A stretch of DNA of 64,000 nt from Pseudomonas sediminis (GTDB taxonomy: Bacteria; Pseudomonadota; Gammaproteobacteria; Pseudomonadales; Pseudomonadaceae): positions 1 to 64,000 of the forward strand of contig NZ_NIQU01000011.1 in the NCBI RefSeq assembly GCF_002741105.1, given 5' to 3'. Under the pieces are notes generated by a model. The model ran no database searches. It was given only the letters and a program-made list of their open reading frames with translations, and was not told the DNA's origin. A program made the position numbers and the translations under genes. Shown here one piece after another: positions 1 to 8,205 of the stretch; the stretch's first letter is position 1, and each line of letters starts with the position of its first letter.

Positions 1-201
1 ACCACCCTCGCCCACAGCGCCGAGGCCACGCCCTACCGCTACGGCCAGAACCTGGATATCGCCAAGGTGATTTCCATCGACGTGCCTAACAGCTCGCTGT
101 GCGAAGTGGTCACGGCAACGATGACCTACCGCAACAGCGCGGGTGACGTAGAAGTGCTCGACTACGAACAGCTCTCCAGCGCCTGCACCAGTCAGAGCTG
201 A
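1..201 (+). CDS. DUF2790 family protein, 3' part only
   Basis: The reading frame is open from the first base and ends in TGA at 199-201, giving the last 66 residues; the start lies outside the window. The visible part contains YRYGQNLDIAKVISI, then a Cys in SSLCEVV, MTYRNSAGD, and a second Cys near the C-terminus. This pattern is typical of DUF2790, a family of small secreted or periplasmic Pseudomonas proteins of about 80-90 residues whose function is not established. Two conserved cysteines could form a disulfide (inference). A hairpin follows 43 bases after the stop. Confidence 0.8.
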   Translation, partial: TTLAHSAEATPYRYGQNLDIAKVISIDVPNSSLCEVVTATMTYRNSAGDVEVLDYEQLSSACTSQS

Positions 202-244
202 TGATCACGACCTGCTCGCCAGGCGAGACAACTGAAAAAACAAA

Positions 245-270
245 CCCCGCCACCGGCAACGGTGACGGGG
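245..270. terminator. Hairpin terminator between DUF2790 gene and xerD
   Basis: An eleven-base stem with one mismatch closes on a four-base loop (GCAA). It is preceded by an A-rich run and followed by TCTCTTT. Lying between two convergent genes, it can serve both strands. Confidence 0.7.
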
Positions 271-286
271 TCTCTTTCATGAATAC

Positions 287-1183
287 TCAACCGCGCGGAT
301 GATGCTGCGCATGCAACTCCTGCAGGCGGGCACGCGCGATATGGGTATAGATCTGCGTGGTAGACAGGTCGCTATGCCCCAGCAGCATTTGCACCACACG
401 CAGGTCAGCACCGTGATTGAGCAAATGCGTGGCGAAAGCGTGGCGCAGCGTGTGCGGTGACAACGCCTTGCTGATACCCGCAACCTGCGCCTGGTGCTTG
501 ATGCGGTGCCAGAAGGTCTGCCGGGTCATCTGCTCGCCGCGCAGACTGGGAAACAGCACATCGCTGGGTTTACCACTCAACAACAGCGGGCGTGCTTCGC
601 GCATGTAGCGCTCGATCCAGGCGATGGCCTCTTCACCCAGCGGCACCAGGCGCTCCTTGCTGCCCTTACCGAACACCCGCAATACCCCCTGGCGCAGATT
701 GACCTGCTCCCGCGTCAGGCCAATCAGCTCACTGACACGCAAACCGCAGGCATAGAGCACTTCGAGCATGGCGCGATCGCGAAGACCGATGGGGTCATCC
801 AGGTCCGGCGCCTGCAACAGCGCCTCGACATCCGCTTCGGACAATGACTTGGGCAGCGGCCGGCCGATCTGCGGCAACTCGATCTGCAGCGTCGGGTCTT
901 CACTGATCAGCGTTTCACGCAGCAAAAAACGGTAGAAGCCGCGCACACCGGAGAGAAAGCGCGCCGTGGAGCGCGCCTGATAGCCCTGCTCGAGACGCCA
1001 GGCCAGGTGATCGAGAATGGCGTCGCGACCGATATGCTGCAGCGCCAGGCCACGCCCATCGAGCCAGCCATTGAAGTGCTCCAGATCACTGCGATAGGCG
1101 GCCTGAGTATGGGCGGAAAGCCCTTTTTCCAACCATAACGCTTCGAGAAAGCGCTCGATCAGAGGGTGAGTCAGCGCAGGCAT
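287..1183 (-). CDS. xerD: Site-specific tyrosine recombinase XerD
   Basis: XerD acts with XerC at the chromosomal dif site to resolve chromosome dimers during division. The 298-residue product has the usual length. An N-terminal SAM-like DNA-binding domain spans about residues 5-90 and the catalytic domain about 110-290. All catalytic residues are visible: R149 in CGLRVSEL, K173 in GKGSKER, H244 and R247 in HTLRH, H270 in LGHSD, and the nucleophile Y279 in TQIYTH. The start ATG sits 106 bases from the thioesterase stop. It is a core recombinase rather than an integron or phage integrase: there are no attachment-site repeats or cargo nearby. Confidence 0.95.
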   Translation of the reverse strand: MPALTHPLIERFLEALWLEKGLSAHTQAAYRSDLEHFNGWLDGRGLALQHIGRDAILDHLAWRLEQGYQARSTARFLSGVRGFYRFLLRETLISEDPTLQIELPQIGRPLPKSLSEADVEALLQAPDLDDPIGLRDRAMLEVLYACGLRVSELIGLTREQVNLRQGVLRVFGKGSKERLVPLGEEAIAWIERYMREARPLLLSGKPSDVLFPSLRGEQMTRQTFWHRIKHQAQVAGISKALSPHTLRHAFATHLLNHGADLRVVQMLLGHSDLSTTQIYTHIARARLQELHAQHHPRG

Positions 1184-1289
1184 CGATTGACCTTCAATTA
1201 CAGGGCAGGCAAGTGTTCCACAGCCAACACCCGACGCACCAGCAGACCAGGCTGACGATCAGCGGCCCTCGCCCAAGGCCGGCAAAAGG

Positions 1290-1718
1290 CTAGCTAGAGA
1301 ATCCCGGCAGTACCGGCACCGGCTTCTGCTGATCATCGACGGCGACGAAGCTGAAACTGCCGCTGATCGCCCGCTCGCGCCCTTCCTGATACAGCCCCTC
1401 GACGAACACCTCGACTTCCACCTTGAGGCTGGTATTGCCCACCTTGATCACCCGCCCAACCAACTCGACGATGGAGCCGGCCGGTATCGCGTGTTTGAAA
1501 TCGATGCGATCGCTGGAAACGGTGACCAACGGCAGACGGCAGAACCGCGTAGCAGCGATGAACGACACTTCGTCCATCCAGGCCAGCGCGGTGCCGCCGA
1601 AGAGGGTGTTGTGATGATTGGTGGTCGGCGGAAACACCGCCTTGGTCACGCGGGTTTCCGACAGCGCGATGCGTCGCTGGATCTCTTGCTCTCTCGGGGT
1701 CATCTCACTGCCACTCAT
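1290..1718 (-). CDS. Acyl-CoA thioesterase, hotdog fold (YciA-like)
   Basis: The 142-residue product resembles the YciA/BACH group of hotdog-fold thioesterases, which hydrolyse acyl-CoA to free acid and CoA in the cytoplasm. Visible family signatures are NHHNTLFGG with the following ALAWMDE (the catalytic Asp region), an RIDFKHAIPAGSIVEL strand and VFVEG. Length fits a single hotdog domain that would assemble as a hexamer. A later in-frame ATG at 1703 could also be the start; no strong ribosome-binding site decides between them. The gene lies downstream of the rplS terminator, so it is probably transcribed separately from the ribosomal operon. The chain-length preference cannot be read from sequence. 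Confidence 0.88.
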   Translation of the reverse strand: MSGSEMTPREQEIQRRIALSETRVTKAVFPPTTNHHNTLFGGTALAWMDEVSFIAATRFCRLPLVTVSSDRIDFKHAIPAGSIVELVGRVIKVGNTSLKVEVEVFVEGLYQEGRERAISGSFSFVAVDDQQKPVPVLPGFSS

Positions 1719-1738
1719 GATTACTGCAAGCCAGAAAC

Positions 1739-1768
1739 GACAAAAGCAGCCCTTAGGCTGCTTTTGTC
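1739..1768 (-). terminator. Terminator of the rpsP-rimM-trmD-rplS operon
   Basis: A perfect 13-bp stem (GACAAAAGCAGCC with its complement) closes on a four-base loop. The T-rich right arm on the minus strand ends the transcript 17 bases after the rplS stop. Confidence 0.88.
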
Positions 1769-1784
1769 AGAGAAGCGTCCGAAC

Positions 1785-2135
1785 TTAGGACAGCTTTTCC
1801 TTGATGCGTGCGGCTTTACCGGACAGATCGCGGAGGTAGTACAGCTTGGCTTTGCGCACGTCACCGCGACGCTTAACTGCCAGGCTGTCAACCAGCGGGC
1901 TGTAGGTCTGGAAGGTACGCTCAACACCAACACCGCTGGAGATCTTGCGCACGGTGAAGGCGCTGTTCAGGCCGCGGTTACGCTTGGCGATAACGACGCC
2001 TTCGAAGGCCTGCAGACGCTGACGGTCGCCTTCCTTTACTTTCACTTGTACGACTACGGTGTCGCCCGGGGCGAAAGTCGGGATTTCTTTGTTCATCTGC
2101 TCAGCTTCGAGCATCTGGATAATCTTGTTGGTCAT
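1785..2135 (-). CDS. rplS: 50S ribosomal protein L19
   Basis: The 116-residue protein has the hallmark L19 segments FAPGDTVVVQVKVKEG, FEGVVIAKRNRGLNSAF and VRKISSGVGVERTF, ending in a basic tail. L19 sits at the 30S-50S interface. It is the last gene of the conserved rpsP-rimM-trmD-rplS operon, 42 bases after trmD, with a GGAG ribosome-binding site just upstream of ATG. A strong terminator follows. Confidence 0.97.
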   Translation of the reverse strand: MTNKIIQMLEAEQMNKEIPTFAPGDTVVVQVKVKEGDRQRLQAFEGVVIAKRNRGLNSAFTVRKISSGVGVERTFQTYSPLVDSLAVKRRGDVRKAKLYYLRDLSGKAARIKEKLS

Positions 2136-2177
2136 GCTGCGCTCCTAAGACAAGCCTCCCGGCCCATCATCGATACG

Positions 2178-2921
2178 TTAACTATCGTCCCGCTGGCGGA
2201 TGTATTCCTCCAGCAGCTTCTTCTCTTCTCCAGAAAGCGAGCGGCTATCCAGAAGATCAGCGCGACGTTCCCAGGTCCGACCAAGGGACTGCTGCAAACG
2301 CCAGCGCCGGATGTGTTCGTGGTTGCCACTAAGCAACACTTCGGGAACACGTTTATCCGCATACACCTCCGGGCGGGTGTAGTGCGGGCAGTCGAGCAGG
2401 CCATCCGTAAAGGAGTCCTCCTCGGCCGAATCGGCATGACCCAATGCACCAGGCAAAAGGCGCGTCACCGCGTCGATCAGCACCATGGCCGGCAGCTCAC
2501 CGCCGGACAGGACGTAGTCGCCAATCGACCATTCCTCATCGACATGCGCCTCAATGAAACGCTCGTCGATGCCTTCATAACGACCGGCGATCAGGATCAG
2601 TGCATCCTCCTGCGCCAGCTCGCGGACCGCCGCCTGATTCAGGCTACGGCCCTGCGGCGATAGGTAGATCACCTTCGCCGTCTCTCCCGCGGCTTGCTTG
2701 GCACTGGCCAAGGCATCCTCGAGAGGCTTGATTTTCATCACCATTCCCGGACCACCGCCGAAAGGGCGGTCATCCACCGTATGGTGACGATCAGTCGTGT
2801 AGTCTCGCGGGTTCCAGCAATTGAGCTTTAGCAGCTCCTGCTTGACCGCTCGACTGGTGATGCCGTACTCGCCGATGGCGGCAAACATTTCCGGGAACAG
2901 GGTGATGACTTCTACGCGCAT
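2178..2921 (-). CDS. trmD: tRNA (guanine-N1)-methyltransferase TrmD
   Basis: TrmD methylates G37 next to the anticodon of tRNAs that read CNN codons, using S-adenosylmethionine, and so prevents +1 frameshifting. The 247 residues match the family length. The protein starts MRVEVITLFPEMF. It carries DDRPFGGGPGMVM, the trefoil-knot cofactor-binding segments YLSPQGRSLNQ and AGRYEGIDERF, and YVLSGGELPAMV. The C-terminal helical domain follows. The gene starts five bases after the rimM stop, consistent with translational coupling. Confidence 0.97.
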   Translation of the reverse strand: MRVEVITLFPEMFAAIGEYGITSRAVKQELLKLNCWNPRDYTTDRHHTVDDRPFGGGPGMVMKIKPLEDALASAKQAAGETAKVIYLSPQGRSLNQAAVRELAQEDALILIAGRYEGIDERFIEAHVDEEWSIGDYVLSGGELPAMVLIDAVTRLLPGALGHADSAEEDSFTDGLLDCPHYTRPEVYADKRVPEVLLSGNHEHIRRWRLQQSLGRTWERRADLLDSRSLSGEEKKLLEEYIRQRDDS

Positions 2922-2926
2922 GAGCC

Positions 2927-3463
2927 TTAGAAATCCGCATCCCAGTCGACCCGCATCTCGCCAGCTGCCAGGTCAATCGAAAGCACGCACTGCCCCGTGT
3001 AGGGCAACAGACGCTCGCGATCATCCAGACTGCCCGCGCAGGGCTTGACCACCATCACATCGTTGGCACCGGTCTCGAACAAGTGGTCGACCACGCCGAG
3101 CAGTTGCTCTGCCTGATCAATGACCTTCAAGCCCTGTAACTGGTACCAGTAGAACTCACCATCTTCCAGCTCTGGCAGCTCGCTGCGCGGCACGCAGATC
3201 TCGAAACCGGCGTAGGTACGCGCAACTTCGCGATCATCCAGACCTTTCAACTTGGCTACCAGCACCTTGCCCTGAAGGCGGCCGCTGACCAGTTCCACTT
3301 TCTTTACCTCACCGTCACGCTTGAGCGTCCAGTTGCGGTAATCGAGCACGTTATCGATGGGATCGGTAAAGGAGTACACCTTCACTTCACCCTTGACGCC
3401 GTGCACCGAAACAATCTTGCCGAGAACGATCAAATCCTCGGCGACGGCCGGCGTCGTACTCAT
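2927..3463 (-). CDS. rimM: 16S rRNA processing protein RimM
   Basis: RimM binds ribosomal protein S19 and helps mature the 30S head domain. The 178-residue product has the N-terminal RimM domain (LIVLGKIVSVHGVKGEVKV, about residues 10-90) and the C-terminal PRC-barrel (EFYWYQLQGLKVI and LLGVVDHLFETGANDVMVV, about 100-175). The gene sits between rpsP and trmD, eight bases after the rpsP stop. Confidence 0.96.
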   Translation of the reverse strand: MSTTPAVAEDLIVLGKIVSVHGVKGEVKVYSFTDPIDNVLDYRNWTLKRDGEVKKVELVSGRLQGKVLVAKLKGLDDREVARTYAGFEICVPRSELPELEDGEFYWYQLQGLKVIDQAEQLLGVVDHLFETGANDVMVVKPCAGSLDDRERLLPYTGQCVLSIDLAAGEMRVDWDADF

Positions 3464-3471
3464 AAAGATGC

Positions 3472-3723
3472 TTAGGCAGCAGCCTTGGCAGCTTCCTTGA
3501 GCAGCTGAGCAACACGCTCAGACGGCTGAGCGCCCTGGCCCAGCCAGTAGGTCGCACGCTCTTGGTCGACGGAAAGACGCACTTCGCCACCGGCAGCGAT
3601 CGGGTTGAAGAAACCGATACGCTCAACGAAACGACCATCGCGCGCATTGCGGCTGTTGGTCACGGTCAGGTGATAGAAGGGGCGCTTTTTGGAGCCGCCA
3701 CGAGCAAGACGGATGGTTACCAT
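3472..3723 (-). CDS. rpsP: 30S ribosomal protein S16
   Basis: S16 is a small assembly protein of the 30S body. I start it at the ATG giving MVTIRLARGGSKKRPFYH, the conserved N-terminus, which leaves 83 residues; a longer frame to 3762 adds 13 residues with no family similarity. Other recognisable segments are VTNSRNARDGRFVERIGFFNP and a C-terminal Ala-rich tail. AGGAAC lies upstream of the chosen start. It is the first gene of the four-gene ribosomal operon. Confidence 0.96.
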   Translation of the reverse strand: MVTIRLARGGSKKRPFYHLTVTNSRNARDGRFVERIGFFNPIAAGGEVRLSVDQERATYWLGQGAQPSERVAQLLKEAAKAAA

Positions 3724-3773
3724 GTGAACATCGTTCCTATAGTCGGTGCTAACTTGAGGCACACATTAAAAAT

Positions 3774-3793
3774 GGGCCTAGGCCCGAAAGGCC
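3774..3793 (-). terminator. Possible terminator or attenuator between ffh and rpsP
   Basis: On the minus strand a GC-rich self-complementary stretch (GGCCTTTCGGGCCTAGGCCC) is followed by ATTTTTA, 70 bases downstream of the ffh stop and 50 upstream of the rpsP start. Several alternative stems are possible, so the fold is uncertain. Confidence 0.4.
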
Positions 3794-3864
3794 GCATATT
3801 TTAAGGATTATGCGGCGGTTTGCAAATCTCTTTTTCCGGACGGCCATCGACCGGCTTACAGGCC

Positions 3865-5244
3865 TCAGAATTTTGGCATTCCGCCGCCACCCGGAAGCAT
3901 GCCACCCATGCCGCGCATCATCTTGGCCATACCGCCCTTGGCGGTGAATTTCTTCATCATCTTCTGCATTTGCTTATGCTGCTTGATCAAGCGGCCGATG
4001 TCCTGCACCTGGGTACCGGAGCCCAGAGCGATACGGCGCTTGCGCGAGCCACTGATGATGTCCGGGTCGCGGCGCTCAGCAGGCGTCATCGAGTTGATGA
4101 TCGCTTCCATCTGCTTGAACTGCTTTTCCGCCGCACCTTGAGCATTGCCCATCTGCGACAGATTAACGCCACCAATGGACGGCAGCTTGTCCATCAGGCC
4201 GCCGAGGCCGCCCATGTTCTTCATCTGCAGCAGCTGGTCACGGAAGTCTTCGAGATCGAAGCCCTTGCCCTTCTTCAGCTTCTTGGAGAGTTTCTCGGCT
4301 TTCTCGCGATCAAGGGTCTGCTCGGCCTGTTCGATCAGGCTGAGCACATCACCCATGCCGAGGATGCGCGAGGCGATACGATCCGGATGGAAGGGCTCGA
4401 GTGCGTCGCTCTTCTCGCCCATACCGATGAACTTGATCGGCTTGCCGGTGATATGACGCACGGACAAGGCAGCGCCACCACGGGCGTCACCGTCGACCTT
4501 GGTCAGCACCACACCGGTCAGCGGCAGCGCCTCGCCAAAGGCCTTAGCCGTGTTGGCGGCGTCCTGGCCGGTCATGGCATCGACCACGAACAGCGTTTCG
4601 ACCGGTTTGACCGCCGCATGCAGCGCCTGGATCTCGGCCATCATTTCGCTATCCACGGCCAGACGACCGGCGGTATCGAGGATGACCACGTCGATAAACT
4701 TCAGCTTGGCTTCGCGGATCGCTGCGTTGGCGATATCCACCGGCTTCTGGCTGGCATCGGAGGGGAAGAAAGTCACCCCGAGGTCGCCCGCCAGGGTTTC
4801 CAACTGCTTGATTGCCGCCGGACGGTAGACGTCGGCCGACACCAGCAGCACAGACTTCTTCTTGCGCTCTTTGAGGAACTTGGCCAGCTTGCCGGCGGTG
4901 GTGGTCTTACCCGCCCCCTGCAGACCTGCCATCAGCACCACGGCAGGCGGGGCTGCGTTGAGTGCCAGATCTTCGTTGGCCGCGCCCATCAGCTCTTCCA
5001 GCTCGGCGCGGACGATCTTCACGAAAGCCTGTCCCGGGGTCAGGCTCTTGGAGACTTCAGTACCAACGGCGCGATCCTTGACCTTGCCGACGAAGTCCTT
5101 GACCACCGGCAGAGCCACGTCGGCCTCGAGCAGGGCCATGCGCACTTCGCGCAGCGTATCCTTGATGTTGTCTTCGGTCAGCTTGGCCTTGCCCGTGACG
5201 TTACGCAGCGTCTGGGACAGGCGATCGGTAAGATTTTCGAACAT
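3865..5244 (-). CDS. ffh: Signal recognition particle protein Ffh
   Basis: Ffh, with 4.5S RNA, binds signal sequences of nascent inner-membrane proteins and delivers ribosomes to FtsY. The start is the ATG at 5244 (MFENLTDRLSQTLRNVTGKA), preceded by AAGGAA, giving 459 residues; a longer frame upstream has no Ffh similarity. Order: N domain (1-90), GTPase G domain with P-loop GLQGAGKTTTAGKL, SADVYRPAA, DTAGR and TKVDGDARGG, then the methionine-rich M domain with the RNA-binding segment SGSRKRRIALGSG and a Gly/Met-rich tail. It is transcribed towards rpsP and may contribute read-through. Confidence 0.97.
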   Translation of the reverse strand: MFENLTDRLSQTLRNVTGKAKLTEDNIKDTLREVRMALLEADVALPVVKDFVGKVKDRAVGTEVSKSLTPGQAFVKIVRAELEELMGAANEDLALNAAPPAVVLMAGLQGAGKTTTAGKLAKFLKERKKKSVLLVSADVYRPAAIKQLETLAGDLGVTFFPSDASQKPVDIANAAIREAKLKFIDVVILDTAGRLAVDSEMMAEIQALHAAVKPVETLFVVDAMTGQDAANTAKAFGEALPLTGVVLTKVDGDARGGAALSVRHITGKPIKFIGMGEKSDALEPFHPDRIASRILGMGDVLSLIEQAEQTLDREKAEKLSKKLKKGKGFDLEDFRDQLLQMKNMGGLGGLMDKLPSIGGVNLSQMGNAQGAAEKQFKQMEAIINSMTPAERRDPDIISGSRKRRIALGSGTQVQDIGRLIKQHKQMQKMMKKFTAKGGMAKMMRGMGGMLPGGGGMPKF

Positions 5245-5401
5245 GCGCGTTCCTTTGATAGGTGCGACCCGGCGCGCCGGGTGTGCGACAGGCGGCGGAT
5301 TATAGCGAAGTCGCCGAGCTGCCGACACCGCCGGCAGTCTTTCGTGCCGACGCCCATCTGTGCCACACTCAGCGCCTTTCGGGCTCGCCTTACACGGATT
5401 T

Positions 5402-6202
5402 ATGCACCCTCTGTTGCCCAGTCTCGCCGCCGCCCTCCTCTATGCCGGCGCCGCCGCTTACCAAGGCCTGCGTCTGACGCAGCGCAGCATCCCCGACAAA
5501 CGCCTGCTGGCGTCGCTAGGCGTGCTCGCCTTGTGCCTGCACGGCATCAGCCTGTTCTACCAGCTGTATGACGTACACGGCCTCAACCTGGACTTCTTCA
5601 ACGCAGCCAGCCTGATCGCCTGGGCGGTCATCGGCCTGATTCTGCTGGCCTGCTTGCGCATTCCGGTGGAAAACCTGCTGCTATTGCTGTTCCCGCTCGG
5701 CACGCTGACCGTGCTGGCGGCCGAATTCATGCCCAGCGGCACCATCAATCCGATCGACGAGCACCCCGGCATCCTCGCCCACATCCTGTTCTCGATCATG
5801 GCTTACGGCATGCTCACCATCGCCGTGTTCCAGTCGATCCTGCTGCTGTTGCAGGACCATCAGCTCAAGCACAAGCACCCGTCCGGGCTGATCCGTAACT
5901 TTCCACCCCTGCAAACCATGGAGAGCCTGCTGTTCGGCTTTCTCTTCGCGGGCTGGCTACTGCTGTCGCTATCGCTGCTGTCCGGCGCGCTGTACATCGA
6001 TGATCTGTTCGCCCAGCACCTGGCGCACAAGACCATTCTTTCCTGCTTCGCCTGGGTGGTTTTCGCCGTTCTGCTGTGGGGTCGCCACCAGCTTGGCTGG
6101 CGCGGCCACAAGGCCATTCGCTGGACCCTCGCCGGGTTCTGCCTGCTGATGCTGGCCTACTTCGGCAGCAAGCTGGTACGCGAATTCATCCTGCACATCT
6201 GA
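5402..6202 (+). CDS. CcsA/YpjD-type inner-membrane protein of the cytochrome c assembly family
   Basis: I start the protein at MHPLLPSLAAALLYAG (266 residues). It has about eight hydrophobic segments and the features of the CcsA/CcmC-like cytochrome c assembly family: paired conserved histidines in loops (EHPGILAHILFS and FAQHLAHKTILSCFAW) and a downstream GWRG motif. Family members handle haem, but this stand-alone YpjD subgroup found beside ffh has no settled function. It is divergent from ffh with 157 bases between starts, and ends ten bases before the CNNM gene, so the two probably form an operon. Confidence 0.82.
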   Translation: MHPLLPSLAAALLYAGAAAYQGLRLTQRSIPDKRLLASLGVLALCLHGISLFYQLYDVHGLNLDFFNAASLIAWAVIGLILLACLRIPVENLLLLLFPLGTLTVLAAEFMPSGTINPIDEHPGILAHILFSIMAYGMLTIAVFQSILLLLQDHQLKHKHPSGLIRNFPPLQTMESLLFGFLFAGWLLLSLSLLSGALYIDDLFAQHLAHKTILSCFAWVVFAVLLWGRHQLGWRGHKAIRWTLAGFCLLMLAYFGSKLVREFILHI

Positions 6203-6212
6203 GGCAGACGTC

Positions 6213-7499
6213 GTGGACGACATACATTCGAGCTACCTGCTCGGCCTGCTGATTTTCCTCATCCTCTGCTCGGCGTTCTTCTCCAGCTCCGAGACCGGCA
6301 TGCTCAGCCTCAATCGCTATCGGCTCAAGCACCTGGCCAAAGAAGGACACAGCGGCGCCAAGCGCGTCACCCGCCTGCTTGACCGTCCGGATCGCCTGCT
6401 CGGCACCATTCTGGTCGGCAACAACGTGGTCAACATCCTCGCCGCCTCCATCGCCACGGTGCTGGCGGTGGACATGTGGGGTGAGGCCGGTATCGCCATC
6501 GCCACCGCAGGCCTGACCATCATCGTGCTGATCTTCGGCGAGATCACGCCCAAGACTCTGGCCGCCCTGCGCCCGGAACTGGTGGCTTTCCCTGCCAGTC
6601 GCGTGCTCAGCCTGCTGCTGCGCGTGCTCTACCCGGTGGTTTGGCTGACCAGCGTGATCAGCAGTGGCCTGCTGCGTCTGTTCGGCGTCGATCCGTCACA
6701 GCGCGCCAGCGACAGTCTGTCTACCGAGGAGCTGCGCAGCGTGGTGCGTGAGTCCGGCTCGGAGTTGCCGATGAATCGCCAGAGCATGCTGCTGGGCATC
6801 CTCGATCTGGAACGGGTCACGGTGGATGACATCATGATTCCGCGCAACGAAGTGACCGGCATCGATCTCGACGACGACCTGGAAGTCATCATCGGCCAGT
6901 TGCGCAGCACCTCGCATACGCGCCTGCCGGTGTTTCGTGGCGACATCAACCAGGTTGAAGGCGTGGTACACATGCGCCAGATAGCCCGTCTGCTCAGCCA
7001 CAACCAGCTGACCAAGGACAGCTTGCTGGCAGCCTGCAACGAGCCTTATTTCATCCCGGAAAACACGCCGCTGGCGACCCAGCTGATCAACTTCCAGAAG
7101 CAGAAGCGGCGCATCGGCATCGTCGTCGACGAGTATGGCGAGGTGATCGGCATCGTCACCCTGGAAGATATCCTCGAAGAGATCGTCGGCGACTTCAGCA
7201 ACCAGGACAGCCTGCGCAGCCCCGACATTCATCCGCAAGAAGACGGCACGCTGGTCATCGACGGCGCCGCCTACATTCGCGAAGTGAACAAGACCCTCGG
7301 CTGGCATCTGCCCAGCGATGGTCCCAAGACCCTCAATGGCCTGATCACCGAAGCCCTGGAGACCATCCCTGACAGCAGCGTCTGCCTGAAGATCGGCCCC
7401 TATCGCCTGGAGATCCTGCAGGCGGCGGACAACCGAGTGAAGAGCGTCCGCGTGTGGCAGGTAAAAAAGGTCAAGCCGGACGCTGCAGCGACGGAGTGA
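6213..7499 (+). CDS. CNNM/CorC-family transporter with CBS pair (YfjD-like)
   Basis: The 428-residue protein starts at GTG. Order: DUF21/CNNM transmembrane domain (about 1-190, with FFSSSETGMLSLNRYRL and VGNNVVNILAAS), a tandem CBS domain (about 200-330, with IMIPRNEV, HTRLPVFRGD, IGIVVDEYGEVIGIVTLED) and the CorC-HlyC C-terminal domain (about 345-420). Such proteins are implicated in magnesium or divalent-cation homeostasis; the direction of transport and the ion are debated. The last 29 bases overlap the convergent SGNH gene. Confidence 0.88.
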   Translation: MDDIHSSYLLGLLIFLILCSAFFSSSETGMLSLNRYRLKHLAKEGHSGAKRVTRLLDRPDRLLGTILVGNNVVNILAASIATVLAVDMWGEAGIAIATAGLTIIVLIFGEITPKTLAALRPELVAFPASRVLSLLLRVLYPVVWLTSVISSGLLRLFGVDPSQRASDSLSTEELRSVVRESGSELPMNRQSMLLGILDLERVTVDDIMIPRNEVTGIDLDDDLEVIIGQLRSTSHTRLPVFRGDINQVEGVVHMRQIARLLSHNQLTKDSLLAACNEPYFIPENTPLATQLINFQKQKRRIGIVVDEYGEVIGIVTLEDILEEIVGDFSNQDSLRSPDIHPQEDGTLVIDGAAYIREVNKTLGWHLPSDGPKTLNGLITEALETIPDSSVCLKIGPYRLEILQAADNRVKSVRVWQVKKVKPDAAATE

Positions 7500-8205
7500 G
7501 ACGCTCGGCCAGGCCATCGGCCCAGCGCCGGTAGCCCAGTGCCGACGGGTGATAGCCATCCTCAGCCAGGTAATGCGCCTCGAACGGCAGGTCCAGCCGG
7601 CAATGCAATGCGCCAAGGCGTTGCGCCAGGCCCTGCAGCTCAGCATCCAACAAGCGAGCCCGCCAGCCCATCAACTGCCGCAGCAACCAGGGCAAGGCGC
7701 TGAAATGCTGCAACGGCGGTACGCCGCTGAATGCCACGTGACAGCCCTTCTCGCCCAGCGCAGCGGCCATCCCGGCTAGTGACTGCAGCCAACGCTTGCT
7801 CGGTGTGAGGTGGGTGGTGTCATTGACGCCGAACACCAGCAGCGCCAGGTCCGCGGGCTCCGCCAATGCCTGCGGCAACAGGCGTTCATGGGCCTCAGGC
7901 GCGGTGATGCCATTTTCGCCACAGGCGCGCCAGCGCACTGGCCGCCCCAGACGCTCAGCCAGGGCGGCGGCCAGGCAACTTGCCAGGGATTGATCGAAGC
8001 GGGTGACCCCAACGCCTGCCACGGTCGACTCACCGATCAACAGCAGGCGTAACGGCTCACCCGGCAAATGCGCAGCGGCGACGCCGCTCGGTTCGCCCTG
8101 CGCAACCGGCAGGCGCAAGGCCGTGCGCCGGGTGTTCAGGGCTAGAGGCAGCGCCAATGGCAGCAGTGGCACAGTCGCCAGCCACCACAGCGCATGCCGA
8201 CTCAC
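7471..8205 (-). CDS. SGNH/GDSL-type esterase or lipase
   Basis: The 244-residue product starts at GTG, with an N-terminal hydrophobic segment (WWLATVPLLPLALPLAL) that is a signal peptide or anchor. The SGNH blocks are visible: LLIGESTVAGVGV (nucleophile Ser), CGENGITA (Gly block), FGVNDTTHLTP (Asn block) and YHPSALGYRRWAD (catalytic Asp-x-x-His region as DGYHPS). This predicts hydrolysis of an ester or acyl substrate outside the cytoplasm; the substrate is unknown. Its start overlaps the purT stop (GTGA), so the two genes are co-transcribed and translationally coupled. Its 3' end overlaps the convergent CNNM gene by 29 bases. Confidence 0.83.
   Translation of the reverse strand: MSRHALWWLATVPLLPLALPLALNTRRTALRLPVAQGEPSGVAAAHLPGEPLRLLLIGESTVAGVGVTRFDQSLASCLAAALAERLGRPVRWRACGENGITAPEAHERLLPQALAEPADLALLVFGVNDTTHLTPSKRWLQSLAGMAAALGEKGCHVAFSGVPPLQHFSALPWLLRQLMGWRARLLDAELQGLAQRLGALHCRLDLPFEAHYLAEDGYHPSALGYRRWADGLAERLTPSLQRPA

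Noticed and set aside
287..1183. XerD as part of an integron or genomic-island integrase
   Set aside because: Sequence and context match core XerD; no att-like repeats or cargo genes nearby.
3820..5571. 583-codon plus-strand frame opposite ffh
   Set aside because: Antisense shadow of ffh, low-complexity His/Gln/Leu composition.
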